NCBI GenBank assembly: GCA_024742355.1
Contig: JANSYM010000003.1
Coordinates: 309,289-373,288, forward strand
DNA from: Hyphomonadaceae bacterium
Lineage (GTDB): Bacteria; Pseudomonadota; Alphaproteobacteria; Caulobacterales; Hyphomonadaceae
Length of the DNA: 64,000 bases
Direction of reading: 5' to 3'
The position numbers and the translations under genes are program-made. A model generated the notes under the pieces. That model worked only from the letters and a program-made list of their open reading frames with translations, searched no databases and was not told where the DNA came from. Shown piece by piece: positions 50,985-59,397 of the stretch; the stretch's first letter is position 1, and each line of letters starts with the position of its first letter.

Positions 50985-51932
50985 ATGGATCAGGAAACCC
51001 AGATCATAATGGCGCGTGTGGCAAAGGTCGGTGAAATGACCGAAGCTGAAGCCCACCGCATCGTCAACGAAATCTATTCCGACGGCATTGTCAGCCGCGG
51101 CGAGGCGGAAACCCTGTTCCGGCTCAACGAGACGCTGACGGCGACCAATCCCGAATGGGGCAGTCGCTTTCGTGAAGCGTTGACCGACTTTCTGATCACC
51201 CGTGAAGCGCCGGAAGGCTGGGTCACGGATGAGGAGGCGGACTGGCTGCTGGCCCAGGTTCACCATGATGGCGAGCATCCGTGCCTGGAGGAAATCGATC
51301 TGCTGATTGCGGTGATCCGGAAAGCTGACGGTGTGCCGGCCAAGCTTGCGCATTACACACTCGACGCCATCGCGCATCGCATCGTCGAGGCCGGAAAGGC
51401 CAATCAGATGATGGTCGAGCGCGCGCGTTTCGCCCTGTTCGCAGGTGCCGGCGATGGCGGCCTCTGGGTCAGCCAGCACGAAGCCAGCGTTCTGTTCGCC
51501 ACCAATGATGCGATTTCAAGCGCAGACAATGATCCAAGCTGGAACGACCTGTTTGCACGCGCCGTGGGCAACCATTTGATGGCCCGGGCACATCCTGAGC
51601 CAAAATCGATCGAAGACGCATTTGCACGCGAGGCCTGGCTGAAAGATACCAGCGTCAATCCGGGCGGCCTGTTTGCCCGCATGGGCGCATCCTTTTTCAG
51701 TGGCAACTGGTTCGCCTCCGTCACCTATGATCGCAAAAAGGCCGAGAAAGCCCGAATGGCCGCGGCAGAAGCGGCGACACGCGAGGCCGAGCAGGTCACT
51801 GATGATGAGTCTTCGTGGGTGCTGGCCAGCGTCGAGCGCGATGGCAAGGTGAGCCCGGCGGAGCAGGCTTTGATCGATTTCCTTCGTGCTGAAGCGCCCG
51901 GCTTTGCGGAAGGGCTGGCAAGCGCGGCCTGA
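50985..51932 (+). CDS. TerB-like helical protein with acidic repeats, function unknown
   Basis: A 315-residue soluble protein with two to three related helical units of about 70 residues, each containing a short acidic DG-type loop (IYSDGIVSRGEAETLFRLNE, QVHHDGEHPCLEEIDLLIAVI, GGLWVSQHEASVLFATND, and SVERDGKVSPAEQALIDFLRAE at the end). The pattern resembles TerB/tellurite-resistance folds, in which acidic loops can bind metal. Charged helices fill about 240-280. There is no signal peptide. It begins 56 bases after the BLUF gene and ends 2 bases before the potassium channel, so BLUF, this gene and the channel may be co-transcribed. Confidence 0.6.
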   Translation: MDQETQIIMARVAKVGEMTEAEAHRIVNEIYSDGIVSRGEAETLFRLNETLTATNPEWGSRFREALTDFLITREAPEGWVTDEEADWLLAQVHHDGEHPCLEEIDLLIAVIRKADGVPAKLAHYTLDAIAHRIVEAGKANQMMVERARFALFAGAGDGGLWVSQHEASVLFATNDAISSADNDPSWNDLFARAVGNHLMARAHPEPKSIEDAFAREAWLKDTSVNPGGLFARMGASFFSGNWFASVTYDRKKAEKARMAAAEAATREAEQVTDDESSWVLASVERDGKVSPAEQALIDFLRAEAPGFAEGLASAA

Positions 51933-51934
51933 GC

Positions 51935-52387
51935 ATGTTGTTCGCAAGCCTCTTCCTCGCGGGCGTCCTGGTTCTGGTCACCTGTGCCGTGCAGTTTTCC
52001 GGGCTGGTCGGGCTGAGCTGGGTGATGCGGCGGCGTTACATGCGCCATCCTGAGCAACTCACCGGAAGGGCCTCGCAAGGCGCGACGATTGTCATGGTCG
52101 TGCTCGGCCTGTTCATGCTGCACACGATCCAGATCTGGCTATATGCGCTGACCTATCTGGCGCTCGGGCAGTTTGATGCCGTCGAACCGGCCCTCTATTT
52201 CTCGACCAGCACTTTTACGACCGTCGGCTTTGGCGATCTGATCCTGACAGAAGACTGGCGCATGCTGGCCGCGGCGGAATCGGCGAACGGATTCCTGCTG
52301 ATCGGCTGGTCGACCGCCTTCCTCGTGGCGGTCAGTGCACGCGTTCGGATGTTCGAAGCCGAAATCGAGCAATCAGATAGCCAATAG
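51935..52387 (+). CDS. Small two-TM potassium channel
   Basis: A 150-residue ion channel of the Ion_trans_2 type. Helices lie at about 4-26, 50-72 and 108-133, and the pore filter is TTVGFGD (95-101), the standard K+ selectivity sequence. Cytosolic regulatory domains (RCK or CNBD) are absent, so gating must be intrinsic or by partners. The TerB-like gene stops 2 bases before it, indicating coupling. Family proteins set membrane potential or K+ leakage; specific physiology is unknown. Confidence 0.88.
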   Translation: MLFASLFLAGVLVLVTCAVQFSGLVGLSWVMRRRYMRHPEQLTGRASQGATIVMVVLGLFMLHTIQIWLYALTYLALGQFDAVEPALYFSTSTFTTVGFGDLILTEDWRMLAAAESANGFLLIGWSTAFLVAVSARVRMFEAEIEQSDSQ

Positions 52388-52500
52388 GCGCTCTTCCAGC
52401 CCCTGCGACAGTATTTGACCAAGCGGAAATCTCGACAAGTCCCGCTGGCGCCTCTAAGTCCGGCAACGGATGAATGATCAACTAGGCGCGGGGCTGCTCG

Positions 52501-54498
52501 ATGTTTAACAAAATCCTCATTGCAAACCGAGGTGAAATCGCCGTTCGCGTGATCAAGACCTGCCGCCGAATCGGCGTCAAAACGGTGGTGGTTTATTCGG
52601 ACGCTGATGCGGGGTCCATGGCGGTCGAGATGGCCGATGAGACCGTCCATATCGGGCCATCTCCGGCGGCCGAATCCTATCTCGTCATGGACAAGATTGT
52701 GGATGCGGTGAAACAGACGGGTGCCGAAGCGGTGCATCCCGGATTTGGGTTCCTGTCCGAGAATCCGGCCTTCGCGAAGCGGCTCGAGAAAGAGAAAATC
52801 GTTTTCATCGGCCCCAACCCGCACGCGATTGAGGCCATGGGCGACAAGATCAGTTCGAAAAAGCTCGCCGCTGATGCTGGCGTATCAACGGTGCCGGGCC
52901 ATATGGGCCTGATCAAGAGCACCAAGGAAGCGGTGAAGATCTCGAATGAGATTGGCTATCCTGTGATGATCAAGGCGTCAGCGGGTGGCGGCGGCAAGGG
53001 CATCCGGATCGCTTATGACGACAAGGATGTGGAAGAGGGCTATCCGGCCGTGAAAGCCGAAGCGACCGCCTCGTTTGGCGATGATCGCATCTTCATCGAA
53101 AAGTTCATTCTCGAACCACGCCATGTCGAAATCCAGGTCATGGGCGACAAGTATGGCAACTGCGTCTACCTGTTCGAGCGCGAATGTTCGATCCAGCGCC
53201 GCAACCAGAAAGTCCTCGAAGAAGCGCCATCGCCGCTGCTCGATGAAGCGACCCGCAAGAAGATGGGCGAACAGGCCGTCGCCCTGGCCAAAGCCGTGAA
53301 TTATGACAGCGCCGGAACCGTAGAGTTCGTCGCTTCCGGCAAGGATAAGAGCTTTTACTTCCTCGAAATGAACACGCGCCTGCAGGTGGAACACCCGGTC
53401 ACGGAAATGATTACCGGCGTCGATCTGGTCGAGCAGATGTTGCGGTCGGCCTATGGCGAGAAGCTGAACCTCGATCAGAAGAAGCTGAAGATAAATGGCT
53501 GGGCGATTGAAAGCCGGGTCTATGCCGAAGATCCGTATCGCAATTTCCTGCCCTCGATCGGTCGCCTGAAACGCTTTATACCACCGGTCGAAGGCAAACT
53601 GTCCGGCGGCACGGTGCGTATGGATAGCGGCGTGCGCGAAGGCGACGAGATCTCGATGTTCTATGACCCGATGATCGCCAAGCTGGTGACCCACGGCAAG
53701 GACCGCGACCATGCGCTCGACGTCCAGGCCGAAGCGCTCGATCGGTTCCACATTGAAGGCATCCAGGACAATATGCCATTCTGCGCCGCCGTGATGGACG
53801 AGACACGGTTCCGCTCTGGCAATATCACCACAGCCTATATCAAGGACGAGTTCCCGGACGGGTTCCAGGGCACCGCGCCGACCAAGGACCAAACTGCCAT
53901 GCTGACCGTCGTGGCTGCTTATGTGCACGGCGTAAACGCCCGGCGCGCGAGCCAGATCACAGGACGCATGTCGCCGATCGAGGACCTGCGCGATGACTGG
54001 GTGGTCGTCCTGGGCGACGACTATATCCCTATCACGATGGAGCTCGGCGAGGGTGAGGCGACGGTCAAGATCGGCAAGAAATCGCATGCCTTCGTGACCG
54101 ATTGGGTGCCTGGCCAGCCTTTGGTCGAAGGCGCGCTTGATGGCCAGTCTGTGGCGGTCAAGGTCGCCAATCAGACCGAAGGCTACCTCGTTCGCCATCG
54201 CGGTGTGCGTCTGCATGCGCTCGTTTGTTCGCCGATCGCGGCGGAGATGCACAAAAGGCTGCCTGAAAAGGAAAAGCCGGACCTCTCGAAACTGATCATC
54301 TCGCCGATGCCCGGACTGGTCGTCTCGGTCGATGTCACCGTCGGCCAGGAGGTGCAGGAGGGCGAAGCCGTTTGCATTGTCGAGGCGATGAAAATGCAGA
54401 ACATCATCCGCGCTGAAGCCGATGGCACTGTGAAATCCATCAATGTCGGCGCCGGTGACAGCGTGGCCGCTGACGAGATCATGGTCGAGTTTGAGTAG
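52501..54498 (+). CDS. pccA: Acetyl/propionyl-CoA carboxylase alpha subunit (biotin carboxylase + BCCP)
   Basis: A 665-residue biotin-dependent carboxylase subunit. Biotin carboxylase occupies about 1-450 (FNKILIANRGEIAVRVIKTCRR, ATP-grasp loop KASAGGGGKGIR, FLEMNTRLQVEHPVTEMITG). It is followed by a BT-type linker domain and C-terminal BCCP with the biotinylated lysine in VEAMKMQNIIRA. Length and linker match propionyl-CoA carboxylase rather than AccC. PccA works with the carboxyltransferase PccB, whose gene is not here, to make (S)-methylmalonyl-CoA from propionyl-CoA. Its Shine-Dalgarno is weak. Confidence 0.95.
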   Translation: MFNKILIANRGEIAVRVIKTCRRIGVKTVVVYSDADAGSMAVEMADETVHIGPSPAAESYLVMDKIVDAVKQTGAEAVHPGFGFLSENPAFAKRLEKEKIVFIGPNPHAIEAMGDKISSKKLAADAGVSTVPGHMGLIKSTKEAVKISNEIGYPVMIKASAGGGGKGIRIAYDDKDVEEGYPAVKAEATASFGDDRIFIEKFILEPRHVEIQVMGDKYGNCVYLFERECSIQRRNQKVLEEAPSPLLDEATRKKMGEQAVALAKAVNYDSAGTVEFVASGKDKSFYFLEMNTRLQVEHPVTEMITGVDLVEQMLRSAYGEKLNLDQKKLKINGWAIESRVYAEDPYRNFLPSIGRLKRFIPPVEGKLSGGTVRMDSGVREGDEISMFYDPMIAKLVTHGKDRDHALDVQAEALDRFHIEGIQDNMPFCAAVMDETRFRSGNITTAYIKDEFPDGFQGTAPTKDQTAMLTVVAAYVHGVNARRASQITGRMSPIEDLRDDWVVVLGDDYIPITMELGEGEATVKIGKKSHAFVTDWVPGQPLVEGALDGQSVAVKVANQTEGYLVRHRGVRLHALVCSPIAAEMHKRLPEKEKPDLSKLIISPMPGLVVSVDVTVGQEVQEGEAVCIVEAMKMQNIIRAEADGTVKSINVGAGDSVAADEIMVEFE

Positions 54499-54567
54499 AT
54501 CTCTGCCAGCTGAGAGTTGCCACTCAGGCAAATTCGACTAGCTTCCGCGCAAATGCAGGAGGCAAGC

Positions 54568-55107
54568 ATGGGCGATTTATTGTTGAATCCGAATGGGCGC
54601 ATTGCCCGCAATCGGTTCTGGCAAGGCCTGGTCATCCTGACCGTGGCCAGCCTGGTCGTCTCGTCCGCCGTCTGGCTTGTGCACCCGCTCTTCGATTTTC
54701 TCAGCCTGGCGCTGATCTTTCCTTATATTTGCGTCTACGGAAAACGCCTGCACGATACGGGTAGTACGGCCTGGTGGGTGATCGCGATCTGGTTTGGCGT
54801 CGTTATAATTCAGGTGATCCTGTTCCTGATTCTCCTGTTCACCGTCTTGCCCGCTATGATGAGCCCCGAGCAGCGAGAGCTGTGGGACGAGGTCATGCGC
54901 CTGTCGGACAAAGGCGATACTGCCGAAGCGATGAAAGGGGTGGAAGCTCTGCTGGAACAGATGCAAGGGCTGTTTCAACGCACCTCATTGTTCGTTCTGG
55001 TGGTCGCGAATGCTGCCATGGCGCTGATCATCGGTTTCCTGAAAACGGAGCCGCGCGAGAACAAGCATGGTCCAGTGCCCACGGCTGTTGGAAACACGTT
55101 CGATTGA
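54568..55107 (+). CDS. DUF805 family membrane protein
   Basis: A 179-residue membrane protein. MGDLLLNPNGRIARNRFWQG and PYICVYGKRLHDTGSTAWWVIAIWFG are the DUF805 signatures. An inserted charged helix (about 108-150, SPEQRELWDEVMRLSDKGDTAEAMKGVEALLEQ) is followed by a last membrane helix. The start at 54568 has an AGGAGG site. DUF805 proteins are small and uncharacterised. A second DUF805-like gene follows 97 bases downstream, and between them lie paired GATAAA/TTTATC repeats. Confidence 0.85.
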   Translation: MGDLLLNPNGRIARNRFWQGLVILTVASLVVSSAVWLVHPLFDFLSLALIFPYICVYGKRLHDTGSTAWWVIAIWFGVVIIQVILFLILLFTVLPAMMSPEQRELWDEVMRLSDKGDTAEAMKGVEALLEQMQGLFQRTSLFVLVVANAAMALIIGFLKTEPRENKHGPVPTAVGNTFD

Positions 55108-55118
55108 TGCCTGCCTGT

Positions 55119-55147
55119 CGATAAAGTTTTATCGTTTATTGATAAAA
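55119..55147. promoter_or_regulatory. Clustered GATAAA/TTTATC inverted repeats
   Basis: CGATAAAG-TTTTATCG (one mismatch) overlaps a second pair TTTTATC/GATAAAA separated by 7 bases. They lie in the gap before the second DUF805-type gene, about 57 bases from its start. This could be an operator for a dimeric regulator or a weak terminator of the previous gene; the AT-rich stem argues against the latter. Confidence 0.35.
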
Positions 55148-55204
55148 GTCCGCAAGCGTGTATAAGCGTCACAAATAAGAATATGCGCAAAGGACGATAT
55201 CGCC

Positions 55205-56044
55205 ATGAGCGACGCCATTTCCTCCCAGGCTCCGATTGATCCGGACCGCCCCTGGATCACAGCTAATGACGGAGACCCCGCCGAAATGAGCTGGCTGGAT
55301 ACGTTTCTGAATCCGACCGGTAAGTCGCCGAAACTGCACTTTACGCGGGCCTGGACAATCTTGTTCTTTGCGGGCGTGCTGGCCTGGCCGGGATTTGGCC
55401 TCGCCAACTTCGTCGCTGGCGCCGCCGGTATGGATAATTCCGGGCTTTCAGCGTTTCACGGATATCTGATTGCAGTCGTTATTGGCGTGTCCTCTATCCT
55501 GTCTTTCGTGATTCACTCGCGGCGCTTGAACCATGCCGGCAAGACCTCGCTCTGGGCGATCCTCATCCTGATCCCGCTGGCGCTTGGCGCGTTTGCCTTC
55601 ATGGGCGGTGTGGCCGGCAAGGCGGCCGAGTATCAGACCCTGTACGATCAGCGCGCGGAATATCTCGAAGACCCAGCGGCCTGGCGCGAACAGAGGCTCG
55701 AAGAGCGCCGCAAAGCGCAAGCTGAAGCTGAACAGGCGCGGCTGGAAGCCGAAGCGGCGCGTGCCGATGGTGAAGAGCCGAGCGGGGAGGGCGCCCAGAA
55801 TCGCGGTCAGCAAGGCCAACGCGGCCCACGTGGTGGCCAGGGCGGACCAAACCCGGAAAATCCGCTGCCGACCAAAGAGGCCTTCATCGTTCGACCGAAT
55901 CTCGGGGCGTTCTACAACATCATCGTGTTTCTCAGCCTGCCAATCATGATCTGGAGTCTGACCTGGGTGGCGCGCACGCCGAATTACGGCAAATCGCGCA
56001 GCAATCCTGGAAGTTATGCCGAACCGGGTGCGCCGTTCGGCTAA
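55205..56044 (+). CDS. DUF805-like membrane protein with a charged insert
   Basis: A 279-residue membrane protein. The beginning [37 protein letters not shown] and [28 protein letters not shown] follow the DUF805 pattern (small polar start, RxxRLNHAGK-like loop, TM pair). A long cytosolic or periplasmic segment (about 150-225) is made of Glu/Arg/Ala heptads and then Gly/Gln/Arg-rich repeats. A final TM (about 238-256) and a short tail close the protein. The repeat region is unusual for this family. It ends tail to tail with lipB, the stops overlapping as CTAA. Confidence 0.7.
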   Translation: MSDAISSQAPIDPDRPWITANDGDPAEMSWLDTFLNPTGKSPKLHFTRAWTILFFAGVLAWPGFGLANFVAGAAGMDNSGLSAFHGYLIAVVIGVSSILSFVIHSRRLNHAGKTSLWAILILIPLALGAFAFMGGVAGKAAEYQTLYDQRAEYLEDPAAWREQRLEERRKAQAEAEQARLEAEAARADGEEPSGEGAQNRGQQGQRGPRGGQGGPNPENPLPTKEAFIVRPNLGAFYNIIVFLSLPIMIWSLTWVARTPNYGKSRSNPGSYAEPGAPFG

Positions 56045-56727
56045 GCCAGCGGTGCGCCGGGCATCGTCTCAGATTCAAACACGCTCTGGAATGCCTGGCG
56101 CAGCGCCTCGTCTGCGTCGGGCATGCCCACCGGCAGGCCAAGGTCGACCAGGCTGGTGACCCCGTAGCGCGGATCATCGATCCCGCACGGCGTAATCCCT
56201 GCAAAGTGGTCCAGCTCCGGCTCGACATTCAGGCTGATGCCATGAAAGCTGACCCAACGACGCAGGCGCACGCCAATCGCCGCGATCTTGTCCTCACGCA
56301 CCTGACCGCCCGGCCGGGTGCGGTCGACCCAGACGCCAACGCGCCCTTCGCGCACATCCGCATCGACATTGAAGGCTTTCAGCGCGGTAATGATCCAGCG
56401 CTCAAGATTGGCGACAAAGGCCCGCACATCACGCCCGCGCTGGCTGAGATCGAGCAGCACATATGCGACGCGTTGGCCGGGGCCATGATAGGTGTACTGG
56501 CCGCCGCGCCCGACCTCGAAAACCGGGAAGCGGTCAGGATCACGCAGGTCGGCCGGTTTGGCGCTGGTGCCGGCCGTATAGAGCGGCGGATGCTCAAGCA
56601 GCCAGATCATTTCCGGCGCGCCATCCTCGCGAATCGCGCGCGCATAGTCCTGCATGGCGGCATGCGCGGCCTCGTACGAGACCGGCGACGGGCTGGTCGC
56701 CCAGAGCACTGTCGGACGTTCTGACAT
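56041..56727 (-). CDS. lipB: Octanoyl-[acyl-carrier-protein]:protein N-octanoyltransferase
   Basis: A 228-residue cytosolic enzyme that moves octanoate from ACP to the lipoyl domain of dehydrogenases, the first step of lipoate synthesis. Motifs are [38 protein letters not shown], the catalytic lysine in [22 protein letters not shown] and the acyl-accepting cysteine of ITPCGI. ATG 56727 is used; an in-frame GTG at 56760 would add 11 residues. Its stop overlaps the stop of the DUF805-like gene. Confidence 0.95.
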   Translation of the reverse strand: MSERPTVLWATSPSPVSYEAAHAAMQDYARAIREDGAPEMIWLLEHPPLYTAGTSAKPADLRDPDRFPVFEVGRGGQYTYHGPGQRVAYVLLDLSQRGRDVRAFVANLERWIITALKAFNVDADVREGRVGVWVDRTRPGGQVREDKIAAIGVRLRRWVSFHGISLNVEPELDHFAGITPCGIDDPRYGVTSLVDLGLPVGMPDADEALRQAFQSVFESETMPGAPLA

Positions 56728-56802
56728 TTGACTGCATATAGCGAAGACTTTTCGCTTCACAATCTCTGCGCTGCCGCGTATATGGCCCGCTCTACCCGGC
56801 GT

Positions 56803-56887
56803 GCGGCCGTGGCGGAACTGGTAGACGCGCAGCGTTGAGGTCGCTGTGGGGCAACCCGTGGAGGTTCGAGTCCTCTCGGCCGCACCA
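56803..56887 (+). tRNA. tRNA-Leu (anticodon GAG)
   Basis: An 85-base type II tRNA with acceptor stem GCGGCCG/CGGCCGC, D-stem, anticodon stem CAGCG/CGCTG with loop TTGAGGT (anticodon GAG, codon CTC/CTT), a variable arm, TTCGAGTC in the T loop and an encoded 3' CCA. The next protein-coding gene on the other strand has its stop 1 base beyond the CCA. Confidence 0.97.
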
Positions 56888-56888
56888 T

Positions 56889-57329
56889 TTATCTACATAT
56901 GTCGAAACGATCGTGATTCTGGCGAAGCGCTGCTTCGGTTTCCGGACCGAGTGTGCCCGTTGGGACAAGTCCCATATTCGCTTCGAAGAGCTTGATGGCG
57001 AAAACCGTTCCATCGGCAAGCACACCATCAAGACGGCCGTCATAACATCCATTTTTGCGAAGCACGACCTGGGCCGCGAAGACCTCGTCATCCTCGATGG
57101 TCTTCGCCGTATAATTCGATTGCGGAGCAATAGGATTGCGCAACTCGACCGCCGCTTCGCTGAGCGGCGCATCGGGCGATCCCGCCACGATGATTGTCTC
57201 ATTCCCCAAACAGGCTGACCCGCCCGCGAGTGCTTGGTAGTCGCAAGCGTCGAAATTGGCACCATGCGACTGAGCGTGCGCACATTGCATGACGCCGAGC
57301 GTCGCGCCCAACAGGGTCAGAAACTTCAT
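56889..57329 (-). CDS. Secreted peptidoglycan-binding-like domain protein
   Basis: A 146-residue exported protein with a Sec signal ([20 protein letters not shown]). The C-terminal half (about 85-140, [51 protein letters not shown]) fits a PG_binding_1-like three-helix motif with the GxLDG-type glycine pattern. Cysteines (FDACDYQ, GSACLGN, NGCYDG, FDICR) could form two disulfide bonds. The start at 57329 has a GGAG site. It is flanked by tRNA-Leu on one side and tRNA-Arg on the other, with only a few bases at the tRNA-Leu side. Function is unknown, probably cell-wall association. Confidence 0.75.
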   Translation of the reverse strand: MKFLTLLGATLGVMQCAHAQSHGANFDACDYQALAGGSACLGNETIIVAGSPDAPLSEAAVELRNPIAPQSNYTAKTIEDDEVFAAQVVLRKNGCYDGRLDGVLADGTVFAIKLFEANMGLVPTGTLGPETEAALRQNHDRFDICR

Positions 57330-57418
57330 ACTCTTGCTCCAAATACAACACATCTCTCACCCCGCGGGTGTCGCAAGACTTGTACCATACGGCGTTTCAG
57401 AAGCTCTGCAGGAAGAAA

Positions 57419-57495
57419 TGGCGCACCCGACAGGATTTGAACCTGTGACCCCCAGATTCGGAATCTGGTACTCTATCCAACTGAGCTACGGGTGC
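57419..57495 (-). tRNA. tRNA-Arg (anticodon CCG)
   Basis: A 77-base tRNA: acceptor stem GCACCCG/CGGGTGC, D-arm with GCTCAGTTGGATAGAG, anticodon stem CCAGA/TCTGG with loop TTCCGAA (anticodon CCG, codon CGG), T loop TTCAAATC and encoded CCA after discriminator G. Confidence 0.97.
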
Positions 57496-57613
57496 GTTCT
57501 CCGCCTCTTACGCGAAGGATTTGGCGGATGCAATCATCCGAATGCGGGTAAACTCTATGCAATGTGCGCGACACTTGGCAGACAAAGACAGAGATATGAG
57601 GAAAGTCATCAAT

Positions 57614-58624
57614 ATGCGTCGGATAGGTCTTGGAATTTCAGTGTTGAGTATCGGGCTCGCGCTTTCGGCTTGCGGTGGATCTGTGCCGGTCGATACCGAT
57701 CAATCGGCGAGTTCGAGTGTCGTGGCGGAACAGGCTGAGCGCCCGACCAAGGCAGCGCTTCAGCTCGAATTTTCGGCGGCGCTTGATGCGGCAACAGCGA
57801 CCAATGGACCCGGCGCGCCGGTGATGTGGCTTTTGTCGGATGAGGATACTCAGATCCACATATTCGGCACCGTGCACCTGCTGCGACCGGAGCTGGAATG
57901 GCGCACTGATGCCTTTGATGCGGCCTTGTCCGAAGCGGACAAGATTGTCTTCGAGGTCGACATGAACAGCCCGGAGGCGCAGCGCGCGATTGCGACAGAC
58001 TTCCTGGCGCGCGGCATGTTCCAGGATGGGCGAACGTTGAAACAAGTTCTGTCGGAAGAGGATGAGGCGGTGGTTTCGAGCGCGTTCGATTCCGTCGGTG
58101 TGCCTCTCGATGCGATGAATACATTCGAACCCTGGATGGCGTCCGTGAATTTGGGGGTTATGAAACTCGTGGCTGATGGATACGATCCGAGCTCCGGCGT
58201 TGAGTCCGTGATCGAGGCGGAAGCGAGCGAAGCCGGTAAGACTTTTGGGTTCCTCGAAACCATATCCCAACAGGCAGACGCCTTCGACCTTCTGGACGAA
58301 GAGGATCAAATCTCGATGTTGTATGAGTCTGCCCTGATGCTCGACGAGTCGCCGCAAATGCTGGATCAACTCGTCGATGAATGGGCTGACGGAGACATTG
58401 CCGGGATCGCCTCTCTTGTTGCCAGTCCGGATGGCGTTGGGTTTAGCGGGCCCGTTTATGAGTCGCTTCTGGTCGAACGAAATCGGAACTGGGTGCCGCA
58501 GATTGAAGCCATGTTGGATGAGCCAGGTTCGGTTCTGATCGCTGTTGGAGCAGGGCATCTCGCTGGTCCGGACAGCGTGATCACCATGCTGCGGGACAAA
58601 GGTTACCAGGTCGAGGGACCGTAA
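57614..58624 (+). CDS. TraB/GumN family lipoprotein
   Basis: A 336-residue lipoprotein (signal MRRIGLGISVLSIGLALSAC, Cys20). The TraB/GumN domain fills about 55-336: IHIFGTVHLLRPELEW near the start holds the GTxH motif, EVDMNSPE the glutamate-containing strand, and VLIAVGAGHLAGPDSVITMLRDKGYQVE the second G-H element. Members of the wider TIKI/TraB family are metal-dependent peptidases or putative erythromycin-esterase-fold enzymes; activity here is not proven. ATG 57614 with GAGGA 10 bases upstream is preferred over several upstream in-frame ATGs. It lies between tRNA-Arg and the YcgN gene. Confidence 0.88.
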   Translation: MRRIGLGISVLSIGLALSACGGSVPVDTDQSASSSVVAEQAERPTKAALQLEFSAALDAATATNGPGAPVMWLLSDEDTQIHIFGTVHLLRPELEWRTDAFDAALSEADKIVFEVDMNSPEAQRAIATDFLARGMFQDGRTLKQVLSEEDEAVVSSAFDSVGVPLDAMNTFEPWMASVNLGVMKLVADGYDPSSGVESVIEAEASEAGKTFGFLETISQQADAFDLLDEEDQISMLYESALMLDESPQMLDQLVDEWADGDIAGIASLVASPDGVGFSGPVYESLLVERNRNWVPQIEAMLDEPGSVLIAVGAGHLAGPDSVITMLRDKGYQVEGP

Positions 58625-58633
58625 CCGCCCCGT

Positions 58634-59104
58634 CTAAGGCTCGTTGCCGTCCCAATCGACGATCCATTCCGCGATCTGGTCGGCATCATCCGGGTCGAAC
58701 AGCGTTTCTTCGCTAAGCGTGCGCCCCATAATCGATGCGCCGCGATCGTGGATCAGGGTTTTGTCCCCGGAAATGAGGTGGTGCCAGTCCGGCAGTGGTT
58801 TGCCTTCATGGATGAGGCGATATGAGCAGCTGGTAGGCATCCAGCGCAGTTCTGAGACATCTTTCGGGGTCAGGATCACGCAATCCGGGACGTGCGATTT
58901 GCGGTTGGGATAATCACTGCACTGACACGTTTCGCTGTCGAGCAGTTTGCAGTGCAGCCGGGTTAGCGCGATCTCGCCCGTATCCTCGTCCTCGAGTTTG
59001 ATCAGACAGCACTTTGCGCAGCCATCGCACAGCGACTCCCATTCCTCCGGACTCATCTCCTCAAGCCGTTTTGATTTCCAGAACGGCTCGGCTGGATCAG
59101 GCAT
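58634..59104 (-). CDS. ycgN: YcgN/UPF0260 cysteine cluster protein
   Basis: A 156-residue protein with the family pattern PFWKSKRLEEMSPEEWESLCDGCAKCCLIKLEDEDTG, TRLHCKLLDSETCQCSDYPNRKSHVPDCV and MPTSCSYRLIHEGKPLPDWHHLISGD. The eight or so conserved cysteines suggest a zinc or iron-sulfur site; function is unknown. The ATG at 59104 overlaps the end of the YciI gene by 8 bases. Longer upstream reading in the same frame would run through the YciI gene and is rejected. Confidence 0.93.
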   Translation of the reverse strand: MPDPAEPFWKSKRLEEMSPEEWESLCDGCAKCCLIKLEDEDTGEIALTRLHCKLLDSETCQCSDYPNRKSHVPDCVILTPKDVSELRWMPTSCSYRLIHEGKPLPDWHHLISGDKTLIHDRGASIMGRTLSEETLFDPDDADQIAEWIVDWDGNEP

Positions 59105-59396
59105 TTTTCGGTCCATCGCCGATGAGCCACAGGAAAGGGATGATTTCCGTGCGGTCGAACAAGCCCGCCTTGGCGTAAGGGTCTTCGGCGGCCCAGGCTT
59201 CAACTTCCGCTTTGGTGTCAAACTCGATCACGAACGTAGACCCGATCATGGCGCCGCCATCATCGGACAGCACAGGCCCGGCCATGGCGATCTTGTGGCT
59301 GAAATCCCCCGCCCATTGCAAGTGGGCCTGTCGGTTGGTGAGGCGCAGCTCATTGCTGTTCGCCTTATCGCGAGCATTTACCAGAAATAGCGGCAT
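59097..59396 (-). CDS. YciI family protein
   Basis: A 99-residue ferredoxin-like-fold protein. The starting LVNARDKANSNELRLTNRQAHLQW contains the R and H positions of the YciI active-site cleft, and GSTFVIEFDTKAEVEAWAAEDPYAKAGLF is typical. Function is unknown though enzyme-like. It has an AGGAG site and begins 1 base after the gpsA stop, so it is the middle gene of a gpsA-yciI-ycgN operon, with an 8-base overlap into the YcgN gene. Confidence 0.9.
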   Translation of the reverse strand: MPLFLVNARDKANSNELRLTNRQAHLQWAGDFSHKIAMAGPVLSDDGGAMIGSTFVIEFDTKAEVEAWAAEDPYAKAGLFDRTEIIPFLWLIGDGPKNA

Positions 59397-59397
59397 A

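Noticed and set aside
52978..54531. Long open frame antisense to pccA
   Set aside because: No homology visible and it covers a well-supported biotin carboxylase; a by-product of high GC.
56803..57495. Genomic island inserted at the tRNA genes
   Set aside because: No integrase, no repeat of the tRNA 3' end and no change in composition across the interval.
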